21,713 nucleotides of DNA from Oscillospiraceae bacterium (GTDB lineage: Bacteria; Bacillota; Clostridia; Oscillospirales; Oscillospiraceae), in assembly GCA_016295225.1 (NCBI GenBank), contig JAEDLP010000015.1:1-21713 (forward strand), written 5' to 3'. This document shows, in pieces, positions 14,136 through 20,975 of this stretch. Position numbers and translations under genes: made by a program. Position 1 is the stretch's first letter. Every line of letters begins with the position of its first letter. The notes under the pieces are model-generated. The model saw only the letters and a program-made list of their open reading frames with translations, had not been told where the DNA came from and did not search any database.

Positions 14136-16376
14136 TTATGTGTTTTGCGCGGCGTAGTGATTCATCAGGCAGCCGGTGAGCAGCAGTTCCCGCTCCTCGT
14201 CGGTGGTGTTCTTGAGATACAGGGTCAGGTCCTTCACGCCCTCAGCGGTGACCGCCTTGGCGGGGAAGACGTCGTCGCCCTGTTCCACCTTGGCCTTCAC
14301 GTGGGGGACGTAGATGAAGTCGCCGGGCTGGCAAATAAATTCATCACCTTCGGCCAGGGTGAAGGGGAGCATGCCCCAGTTGACGCAGTTGGAGCGGTAG
14401 CGCTTGGTAGCAAACTCGTAGCAGATATTGGCGCAGCCGCCCAGGACCCGCTGGCAGGAGGCGGCCTGCTCCCGGGCGGAGCCGTCGCCGGGCTTGTTGG
14501 CGAAAATGACCGAGCCGATCTGCATGGAGGCCAGCGCGTCGTCGCCCAGACCCAGCTTGGCCAGGGCGTCCTTTACTGCGGGAGCGGAGGAACCGGACTG
14601 ACGGGCGGTTTCCATCTCCTGGGTGGCCAGGGCACGGGGGACGTAGTCGGGGTCCCGGCGGGACAGGGCGAAGGAGGCCAGCTTCATGGGGTTGGAGCGG
14701 TAGGAGGAGGTCTCGCCGGAGGGGATCAGCTCGTCGGTGGTGGTGACGGGGTCCCGGAGGACGGAGGCCACCTGCATGAGCATGTTGTCGGCCAGGGCGG
14801 GAATCTTGGGCCACTCGGCGATGTTGGGGCCGAACTTCAGGTCATAGTCCGCCTGGGGCTTGCCGAAGCCGAAGTACACCCGGCGGTCATAGACCCGGGA
14901 GTCGAAGGTGCGCTTGCCCTGCTTGGGCTGGGTGTAGGAGACCTCGGTGGCGGGGGTCAGCACACCGTGGTTCCGGGCGGTGGCGGCGATGGAGCGGGCG
15001 TCCATGAGGACCACCCCAGCCAGCTGGCCGTCGCCGGGCTTGGAGCCCTCCCGGTTGGGGAAGTTGCGGGTGGTGTGGCGGATGGACAGGCCGTTGTTGG
15101 CGGGTACGTCGCCGGCACCGAAGCAGGGACCGCAGAAGCAGGGCTTGAACAGAGCGCCGGCCTCCAGCAGAGACTGCTGGACCCCGTTCTGGATAAGCTC
15201 CAGATTCACGGGGACGGAGGGGGGATAGATGGACAGGGAGAAGTAGCCGCTGCCCACGTCGTGACCCTCCAGGATGGCGGCGGCCTCGGCGATGTTGTCA
15301 TACATGCCGCCGGCGCAGCCGGCGATGACGCCCTGATCCACCACGATCTTGCCATTGACTAATTTGTCGGTGAGGTTTAGGTTGACCTTGTCGCCGAACT
15401 GGTCGGCGGCCTGCTTCTCCACCTCCCGGAGGATGTCGCCGGGGTTTTCCATGAGCTCCCGGATGGGGTAGGCCTCGGAGGGATGGAAGGGCAGGGCGGC
15501 CATGGGCTCCACCTTGGACAGGTCGATGGTGATCATGCTGTCGTAGTAAGCGCCCTCATAGGGGTGCAGGGATTCGTACTGGTCGGGACGGCCGTGGATG
15601 GCCAGGTACTCCTCCACCGCGCCGTCGGTCTCCCAGATGGAGGACAGGCAGGCGGTCTCGGTGGTCATCACGTCGATGCCGATGCGGTAGTCCATGGGGA
15701 GGTTCTTGATGCCGGGGCCGGCGAACTCCAGGACCTTGTTCTTCACAAAACCGTTCTTGTAGACTTCACCGCAGAGGGCGATGGCCACGTCGTGGGGACC
15801 CACGCCCTGGGCGGGCTCGCCGGTGAGGTAGACCAGCACCACCTGGGGGGCGGCGATGTCGTAGGTGTTCTTCAATAACTGCTTGACGATCTCAGGACCA
15901 CCTTCGCCCACGCCCATGGTGCCAAGGGCGCCGTAGCGGGTGTGGCTGTCGGAACCCAGGATCATCTTGCCGCAGCCGGACATCATCTCCCGGGCATACT
16001 GGTGGATGACGGCCTGGTTGGCGGGAACGAAGTTGCCGCCGTACTTCATGGCGGCGGACAGGCCGAAGACGTGGTCGTCCTCGTTGATGGTGCCGCCCAC
16101 GGCGCACAGGCTGTTGTGGCAGTTGGTCATGACATAGGGCACGGGGAACTCAGTGAGGCCGCTGGCCTTGGCGGTCTGGATGATGCCCACGTAGGTGATG
16201 TCGTGGGAGATGAGACTGTCAAATTTCAGATGGAGGTGGCCGGATTCCTCCCGCAGGTTGTGACGGCGGAAGATCTGGTAGGCCATGGTCTTCTCTCGGT
16301 CGGCGGGGGAAGCGACGGAGGCAGGGACAGGCGCGCCCTTCTGCAAAAAAACACCGCCGGAATGCAATGTAATCAT
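14136..16376 (-). CDS. Aconitase-superfamily hydratase, YbhJ type
   Basis: This Fe-S dehydratase of about 746 residues is expected to interconvert citrate and isocitrate, given its position between citrate synthase and icd. Aconitase hallmarks are LGSDSHTRYG (about 140-149), an IAGCAGG cysteine, and the cluster pair in KPCFCGPCFGAGD. The C-terminal active-site loop reads GDGSAREQA where classical aconitases have GSSREHA: the catalytic Ser and the Arg remain, but the second Ser is Ala. This pattern and the length resemble E. coli YbhJ rather than AcnA or AcnB. The start is uncertain. ATG 16376 (AAAGGG 11 bases upstream) gives a length near YbhJ; GTG 16388 adds four residues; ATG 16286 would remove 30. 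I am sure of the superfamily and less sure of the substrate. Confidence 0.88.
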   Translation of the reverse strand: MITLHSGGVFLQKGAPVPASVASPADREKTMAYQIFRRHNLREESGHLHLKFDSLISHDITYVGIIQTAKASGLTEFPVPYVMTNCHNSLCAVGGTINEDDHVFGLSAAMKYGGNFVPANQAVIHQYAREMMSGCGKMILGSDSHTRYGALGTMGVGEGGPEIVKQLLKNTYDIAAPQVVLVYLTGEPAQGVGPHDVAIALCGEVYKNGFVKNKVLEFAGPGIKNLPMDYRIGIDVMTTETACLSSIWETDGAVEEYLAIHGRPDQYESLHPYEGAYYDSMITIDLSKVEPMAALPFHPSEAYPIRELMENPGDILREVEKQAADQFGDKVNLNLTDKLVNGKIVVDQGVIAGCAGGMYDNIAEAAAILEGHDVGSGYFSLSIYPPSVPVNLELIQNGVQQSLLEAGALFKPCFCGPCFGAGDVPANNGLSIRHTTRNFPNREGSKPGDGQLAGVVLMDARSIAATARNHGVLTPATEVSYTQPKQGKRTFDSRVYDRRVYFGFGKPQADYDLKFGPNIAEWPKIPALADNMLMQVASVLRDPVTTTDELIPSGETSSYRSNPMKLASFALSRRDPDYVPRALATQEMETARQSGSSAPAVKDALAKLGLGDDALASMQIGSVIFANKPGDGSAREQAASCQRVLGGCANICYEFATKRYRSNCVNWGMLPFTLAEGDEFICQPGDFIYVPHVKAKVEQGDDVFPAKAVTAEGVKDLTLYLKNTTDEERELLLTGCLMNHYAAQNT

Positions 16377-16426
16377 ATGTATCGACACCCTTTCTGGGAA
16401 AATTTTCTCATTCTGTTTTTCCGTTC

Positions 16427-16450
16427 CTTATACGATGATAAGTATATCAT
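16427..16450. promoter_or_regulatory. Overlapping dyads upstream of the aconitase-icd operon
   Basis: CTTAT-N6-ATAAG (16427-16442) overlaps ATGATA-N4-TATCAT (16435-16450). They lie about 50-75 bases before the aconitase start, where its promoter would be; on the minus strand TATACT and TATAAG are possible -10 boxes with poor -35 partners. A repressor site is plausible; the regulator is unknown. Confidence 0.4.
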
Positions 16451-16480
16451 AAACCTGCAAAGAAGCAAAGCAAAAAGAAT

Positions 16481-16495
16481 GAAGTTTGAAACTTC
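16481..16495. promoter_or_regulatory. 15-bp perfect palindrome in the divergent TCA control region
   Basis: GAAGTTT-G-AAACTTC lies between the divergent aconitase and citrate synthase genes, about 85 bases before the citrate synthase -35 box. The rest of the roughly 200-base stretch 16396-16578 shows no credible open reading frame. It may be an operator shared by the two operons. Confidence 0.4.
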
Positions 16496-16578
16496 TTGCA
16501 GGGTGACCTAAAACGAAAGGAAAAATGCAGAACATCGGTGGAGTTTTCCCAAAAGAAATGGCGGAGAGGAATTTTTTC

Positions 16579-16607
16579 TTGCAAAACTCGTGAAAGAGGG
16601 GTATAAT
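16579..16607 (+). promoter_or_regulatory. Predicted strong sigma-A promoter of the citrate synthase gene
   Basis: TTGCAA (16579-16584) and a perfect TATAAT (16602-16607) are separated by 17 bases. Transcription would start near 16614. The leader of about 74 bases contains three TCGGGC direct repeats (16628, 16637, 16648) before the ribosome site. Confidence 0.85.
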
Positions 16608-16687
16608 AAACTTGCGTATGAAAATTATCGGGCAGTTCGGGCCTTTGTCGGGCGCCCATTAACCTGATGGAAAGGGGAACCAAACCA

Positions 16688-18070
16688 ATGACGAAAAATG
16701 ACACCGGGATCCTTGAACGATATACAGGTTCCCTGGGACAACACATCCAGCAGGAATATTCCATCGAGAAGGAATACTACCGGGGCGATATCAAGCGCGG
16801 ACTGCGAAACAGCGACGGCACCGGCGTTCCCATTGGCGTGACCAAGGTGGGCTCGGTTATGGGCTATATGATCGAGGACGGCATCCGGGTTCCTGTGCCC
16901 GGACAGCTTTACTACCGTGGCATCGAGCTCAACGAGATCGTGGAGGCCCACCGGAAGGCCAACACCTTTGGCTTTGAAGAGGTGGCCTTCCTGCTGCTCA
17001 TGGGCCATCTGCCCTCCCGGACGGAGATGGCCCGGTTCACCGATATTATGAACCAAGCCAAGATGTTGCCCAAGAACTTCACGGAAGACATGATCATGAA
17101 AAGTCCCAGTAAGGACATCATGAACAAGCTGGCCCGCAGCGTGCTGTCTCTCTACTCCTATGACGATAACCCCGACGACACCTCGGTGGAGAATCTGCTG
17201 CTCCAGTCCATCCGTCTGATCGGCGCCTTCCCCTCCATCGTGGCCAACGCCTACATGGTCAAGCGCCACTACTTTGAGGGCCGTTCCTTACATATTCACT
17301 ATCCCAAGGAGAACCTCTCCACGGCGGAGAACTTCCTGCGGATGGTCCGCAACCACAAGAATTACACCGAAGAGGAGGCCCATCTGCTGGACATCATGCT
17401 GATGATCCACGCCGAGCACGGCGGTGGTAACAACTCCACCTTTGTCTGCCGCGCCCTGTCCTCCAGCGGCACCGATACCTACAGCGCCATCGCCGGCGCC
17501 GTGGGCTCCCTGAAGGGTCCCCTCCACGGCGGCGCCAACGCCAAGGTTATGGAGATGTTCCACTACGTGAAGGAGAACGTGGACCCCAAGGATGACGGCT
17601 CCATCAAGGATTATCTGAACAAGCTTCTGAACAAGGAGGCCGGCGACCGGTCCGGCAAGCTCTATGGCCTGGGCCACGCGGTCTATACCATCTCCGATCC
17701 CCGTGCGGTTCTGATCAAAAAGTACGCCCAGCACGTGGCGGAAATGAAGGGCTATGGAGACGATTTCCAGCTCCTGCAGAAGATCGAGGAACTGGGTATC
17801 CCCATGATCCAGGAACGGCGGAAGGACGGCACTCCCATGTGTGCCAACGTGGATATGTACTCCGGCATGGTCTATGCCATGCTGGGCATCCCCCAGGATG
17901 TGTTTACCCCCATCTTTGCCTCCGCCCGTATCGCCGGTTGGTGCGCCAACCGCATCGAGGAGGTTCTCACCGGCAACCGCATCATGCGTCCCGCTTACCG
18001 GGCCGTGGTGAAGAAGGTTCACTACGAACCCATCGAGAACCGGTCCACCGACAACTTCTACATGAGATAA
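16688..18070 (+). CDS. Citrate/2-methylcitrate synthase family protein
   Basis: This enzyme condenses oxaloacetate with acetyl-CoA to citrate. The 460 residues are longer than the 370-430 typical of bacterial enzymes. The catalytic residues are recognisable: His in KGPLHGGAN, His in GLGHAVYTISDPRA, and Asp in NVDMYSGMVY. The second motif reads GHAVY where most bacterial enzymes have GHRVY, a feature shared with mitochondrial-type sequences (GHAVL). The start at 16688 is chosen because GGAAAGGGG lies just before it; the ATG at 16667 would place that site inside the coding region. Its divergence from the aconitase-icd operon indicates a citrate-synthesising arm for 2-oxoglutarate and glutamate. 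A methylcitrate role is possible, but no prp genes are nearby. Confidence 0.92.
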   Translation: MTKNDTGILERYTGSLGQHIQQEYSIEKEYYRGDIKRGLRNSDGTGVPIGVTKVGSVMGYMIEDGIRVPVPGQLYYRGIELNEIVEAHRKANTFGFEEVAFLLLMGHLPSRTEMARFTDIMNQAKMLPKNFTEDMIMKSPSKDIMNKLARSVLSLYSYDDNPDDTSVENLLLQSIRLIGAFPSIVANAYMVKRHYFEGRSLHIHYPKENLSTAENFLRMVRNHKNYTEEEAHLLDIMLMIHAEHGGGNNSTFVCRALSSSGTDTYSAIAGAVGSLKGPLHGGANAKVMEMFHYVKENVDPKDDGSIKDYLNKLLNKEAGDRSGKLYGLGHAVYTISDPRAVLIKKYAQHVAEMKGYGDDFQLLQKIEELGIPMIQERRKDGTPMCANVDMYSGMVYAMLGIPQDVFTPIFASARIAGWCANRIEEVLTGNRIMRPAYRAVVKKVHYEPIENRSTDNFYMR

Positions 18071-18084
18071 TCTCAAAAGCCCAA

Positions 18085-18116
18085 TGGGCGCGAACCGATG
18101 TTCGCGTCCATTTTTT
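18085..18116 (+). terminator. Rho-independent terminator after citrate synthase
   Basis: An 11-bp stem (18085-18095 with 18100-18110, one G-U pair) has a CGAT loop and is followed directly by six T. It begins 15 bases after the stop codon. Confidence 0.92.
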
Positions 18117-18187
18117 CGTGAAAAAATAAAAAAAGAAAGAAATGGTGTCACATTTTGGCCCTCTCGTGCGTCTATATAGTAAAGGGG

Positions 18188-18280
18188 ATTTCACCGGCCC
18201 TGCCGGGGAGAAATGTAATAAAATCTTAAGAAGTTTTTAATACCTTCGAAATGGAACCTACTGGGAAGATATGCTATAGT
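18188..18280 (+). promoter_or_regulatory. Intergenic segment with a hairpin and a possible extended -10 promoter
   Basis: The gap 18117-18338 holds no recognisable gene. It contains a 10-bp stem with an internal loop (18188-18214, core CCGGC/GCCGG) and, further down, TATAGT (18275-18280) preceded by TG at -1 spacing, a possible extended -10 box. The -35 partner TGGAAC (18252-18257, 17-base spacing) is weak. It would drive the two small membrane genes. Confidence 0.35.
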
Positions 18281-18338
18281 TACGATAGACATGAAAGCTG
18301 AAAAAGCTGAAAGACGCCCGGGAAAAGGAGGAGCCGCC

Positions 18339-18707
18339 ATGAATGAGACCTTTGCCGTTGTTGTGACGCTGTATCTGGTTCCTGTGCTGACGCTTTTCTT
18401 CACCTGGAAGAAACCGCTGGGCCATGCCATGAAAAAGATCGGGATGACCACGGCGGCAGCCATGGTTCTCTATTTTCCTGTGTATGCCCTGGTGGATATG
18501 CTCCGTTGGCGGTGGCTGGATTGGGGCAGCATGAACGTAGGCGACCTGGTGAGCTACTGGATGGGCGACGCGGCCCAGGCAGCCATGTGGCTCTTCCCCT
18601 GCCTGTGGGAGCTGGCCCTGGTGCTGACTGCCCGGTGGGTAGTGGAGCGGGTTCGCCGGCGCATTCGGCAGGCGGAATATGAAGCGGTGATCCGGCCGCG
18701 GGAATGA
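18339..18707 (+). CDS. Uncharacterised small membrane protein
   Basis: I do not recognise this 122-residue protein. It has three hydrophobic stretches likely to span the membrane (about 5-22, 35-55 and 80-100), with a Trp-rich connecting segment (LRWRWLDWG) between the second and third. The C-terminus is basic (VERVRRRIRQAE) and probably cytoplasmic. The start at 18339 has a strong GGAGGA site nine bases upstream; an earlier in-frame ATG at 18291 would run a highly charged stretch through that site. It lies 30 bases before the next gene, so both probably share a transcript. No catalytic motif is visible. Confidence 0.7.
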   Translation: MNETFAVVVTLYLVPVLTLFFTWKKPLGHAMKKIGMTTAAAMVLYFPVYALVDMLRWRWLDWGSMNVGDLVSYWMGDAAQAAMWLFPCLWELALVLTARWVVERVRRRIRQAEYEAVIRPRE

Positions 18708-18737
18708 CAAACGCGAGAAAGAAGGAAAGGATGGAAT

Positions 18738-19253
18738 ATGGAGCAGCAGACCCAGCCCCCCAAAATGCACCCCATGATCCGGCAGACCGTTGCCGGGACG
18801 CTGACCATGGTTGTGGTCTCGGCGGCGTTGCTGTTTGCCGCGTGGCTTACGACGTCTGCCCCTCTGGTGAAGGACCCGGTCCAGACGGAGCTGCTCTATG
18901 TGACGGTCTACCTCTCCCGAAACGAGTGCGTGACCTGGCATCCCCAGTCCATGGTGGACAAGCAGATCGCCCGAGCTATCGTGGACTACATGGGAGACTG
19001 CCGGGAGCGGCCAACCCTCCGTCCGGCCAGGGAGATCCTGGAGACCCGGCCCCGTATGGAGGTCCACTTCCGAACGGAAGATACCTATCGGGTGGCCTAT
19101 CTGGGCTCCTGGGAGACGTCCGGGGCGACGGCCGGCTGGGTGGGAGATCAGGACTACAGCGGCCTGGCCGCCAGGGTTTTAAACGCGAATCTCCTGATGA
19201 ACTACATTTATGAGCAGATCGGCGATAACCTGCCCCTGTCGAAGGACGGTTAA
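18738..19253 (+). CDS. Uncharacterised membrane-anchored protein
   Basis: I do not recognise this 171-residue protein. A single hydrophobic segment (about 18-38) follows a short polar N-terminus, suggesting a signal anchor with the remaining 130 residues outside the membrane. That part carries mixed alpha/beta-looking sequence (VYLSRNECVTW, MEVHFRTEDTYRVAYLGSW) and no known motif. AAAGGA precedes the ATG at a usable distance. It is encoded directly downstream of the small membrane protein and followed by a terminator, so the pair forms its own unit ahead of the yqfC-yqfD-phoH genes. Confidence 0.7.
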   Translation: MEQQTQPPKMHPMIRQTVAGTLTMVVVSAALLFAAWLTTSAPLVKDPVQTELLYVTVYLSRNECVTWHPQSMVDKQIARAIVDYMGDCRERPTLRPAREILETRPRMEVHFRTEDTYRVAYLGSWETSGATAGWVGDQDYSGLAARVLNANLLMNYIYEQIGDNLPLSKDG

Positions 19254-19261
19254 CGGAACAG

Positions 19262-19293
19262 AACACCTCTGGCTTTTTGCCGGAGGTGTTTTT
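19262..19293 (+). terminator. Rho-independent terminator after the membrane-protein pair
   Basis: AACACCTC-T-GGC (19262-19273) pairs with GCC-G-GAGGTGTT (19279-19290), including one G-T wobble, around a T5 loop. It is followed by a short T-run. The stem begins eight bases after the stop. Confidence 0.85.
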
Positions 19294-19342
19294 GCGTTCT
19301 GCGGGAAAAACGATGGGACAGGCAAGGCCGGCTGGACTTTCT

Positions 19343-19350
19343 CATACACT
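19343..19350 (+). promoter_or_regulatory. Possible sporulation sigma-E -10 element before yqfC
   Basis: CATACACT matches the sigma-E/sigma-K-type -10 pattern CATACA.T and lies 37 bases before yqfC, a gene under sigma-E control in Bacillus subtilis. I see no convincing -35 partner, so the call is tentative. Confidence 0.35.
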
Positions 19351-19387
19351 TGGATACGAAATCTTGCGGACTGGGAGGAGGATCCCC

Positions 19388-19678
19388 ATGGAGGAAACCG
19401 GAAAGAAGCTCCGAAAGGAGACCCTGCGGGAGAAGACCTCCCGGACCCTGGCCCTGCCCGGGGAGGTGGTGGCGGGAATGCCCCGGCTGGAGCTGACGGG
19501 GGACCGGGAGCTCTACCTGGAAAACTACAAGGAGATCCTCTCCTACAGCAAGGAGGAGATCTGCGTGGACGGCGGCCAGTGGATGCTGCGGCTCACCGGC
19601 CAGGATCTGGAGATCAAGGCCATGCGGGAGAGGGAACTGCGGCTCTTCGGCTGGGTTCACAGCCTGGAGCTGGTATGA
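19388..19678 (+). CDS. yqfC: Sporulation protein YqfC
   Basis: This is a small sporulation protein of 96 residues, the usual length for YqfC. After a basic N-terminus (KKLRKETLREK) it shows the family pattern of LPGEVV, a PRLELTGDREL strand, the LENYKEILSYSKEEI core and a C-terminal RLFGWVHSLEL. The start at 19388 is fixed by GGGAGGAGG seven bases upstream; the longer frame reaches back into the terminator. It is followed within 16 bases by yqfD, as in Bacillus. Its molecular role is not known; in B. subtilis the pair is expressed in the mother cell. Confidence 0.92.
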   Translation: MEETGKKLRKETLREKTSRTLALPGEVVAGMPRLELTGDRELYLENYKEILSYSKEEICVDGGQWMLRLTGQDLEIKAMRERELRLFGWVHSLELV

Positions 19679-19694
19679 AAGGGGAGAAGAGGTC

Positions 19695-20975
19695 GTGAAA
19701 AAGCTGGTGTCTTGGCTGTTCGGCGCCGTGACCGCCCGGGTGGTGGGGGCCCAGCCGGAGGATTTCCTCAACCTCTGCATCAGGGAAAACCTCATCCTCT
19801 GGCGTATGGACCGCCTGGACCCCTTCACCTTGGAGGTTCAGGTCACCGGCCGGGAGTACCCCCGGATGTGCCGGCTGGCGGAGGCCTGCCAGTGCGCGGT
19901 CCAGGCCCCCAAGCGCCGGGGCCTGCCCTTTTTCCTGCTGGGCTTTCGCCGGCGGTATGCCCTGCTGGCGGGGCTGGTCCTGTGTCTGGTCCTGGGCCTG
20001 GTGGGGGGACAGGTGATCCTGACGGTGGAGGTCTCTGGCAACGAGACCATCCCCGATGAGGTCATCATCAGTCAGCTTCGGCTGTGCGGCGTGAGCACGG
20101 GAACCTGGGGCCCCTCGGTTCCCATCCGGGCGGTGGAGAACCGGGTGATGCGGGCCATGGACGACCTGGCCTTTTTCTCGCTGAACCTGAAAGGGACCAA
20201 GGCGGAGGTCATCGTCCGGGAGAGGGACCCGGCCCCCAAGCTGAAGGAGGAGAAGGTCCCCACCAACATTGTGTCTGCTGCCGACGGGGTCATCACCCAC
20301 CTGGAGCCCTGGCGAGGAGACGCCCAGTACGTAGAGGGGGACACGGTCCAAAAGGGGGATATCCTCATTTCGGGGCGCATCCGTCTGGACCCGCCCCCCA
20401 ACGTGGAGAGCGAGCTGGGCACTGCTTTGGTCCACGCCGACGGCAAAGTGCTGGCCCGCACCCAGCGGACCATGACGGCGGAGATCTCCCTGACCGCCCC
20501 GGGCAAGGACTACACCGGGGAGAAGGTCACCCACCGGTTTCTCTCTGTCATGGGACGCCGGATTAATTTTTACAAAAACAGTGGAATCCCCTATGAGAAA
20601 TATGATATAATATCTCAATTAAAGTCCTGGACCCCGGCTGAGGGCAAAACCCTGCCGGTGATTTGGGGGAAGGAGACCTGCCGGGAATACACCGACGCTG
20701 CCGTCCGGCTGGATGCGGTCCGGGCGGAGGAGCTGCTGCGGCAGAAGCTGCTGGAGGCCCTGGAGGCCTGCATGGATCAGGGGGAGATCCTCCAGACCGA
20801 CTTTTCTACGGAACAGACGGGTGAGGTTCTCCGGGTGACCCTCCGGGCCCAGTGCGACGAGCAGATCGGCCGCATGGAGGAGATGGACACCCAGGAGACC
20901 GTGCCCGGCCCCCTTCATCCGGACAAGGGAACCTACGGACAGGACGAGACGAACACAAAGGAGCAAAGCCCATGA
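19695..20975 (+). CDS. yqfD: Sporulation protein YqfD
   Basis: This is a membrane-anchored sporulation protein of 426 residues. The N-terminal domain (1-75) is followed by a basic stretch and one transmembrane segment (about 88-108). A large outer region then opens with VEVSGNETIPDEVIISQL, reminiscent of a POTRA-like fold, and contains the VRERDPAPKL and ADGVITHLEPWRG segments typical of YqfD. The GTG start has GGGGAG upstream. It is preceded by yqfC, and its stop overlaps the phoH start (ATGA). In B. subtilis yqfD is needed for efficient sporulation; the biochemical function is undefined. Confidence 0.93.
   Translation: MKKLVSWLFGAVTARVVGAQPEDFLNLCIRENLILWRMDRLDPFTLEVQVTGREYPRMCRLAEACQCAVQAPKRRGLPFFLLGFRRRYALLAGLVLCLVLGLVGGQVILTVEVSGNETIPDEVIISQLRLCGVSTGTWGPSVPIRAVENRVMRAMDDLAFFSLNLKGTKAEVIVRERDPAPKLKEEKVPTNIVSAADGVITHLEPWRGDAQYVEGDTVQKGDILISGRIRLDPPPNVESELGTALVHADGKVLARTQRTMTAEISLTAPGKDYTGEKVTHRFLSVMGRRINFYKNSGIPYEKYDIISQLKSWTPAEGKTLPVIWGKETCREYTDAAVRLDAVRAEELLRQKLLEALEACMDQGEILQTDFSTEQTGEVLRVTLRAQCDEQIGRMEEMDTQETVPGPLHPDKGTYGQDETNTKEQSP

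Noticed and set aside
12897..15362. 821-residue open frame on the plus strand
   Set aside because: It is antisense to icd and the aconitase gene, has a low-complexity Gly/Val/Leu/His composition and no ribosome site, and arises from the GC-rich third codon positions of the real genes.
16667..16687. Earlier ATG for citrate synthase
   Set aside because: The purine-rich ribosome site GGAAAGGGG begins within this codon stretch and is correctly spaced for the ATG at 16688.
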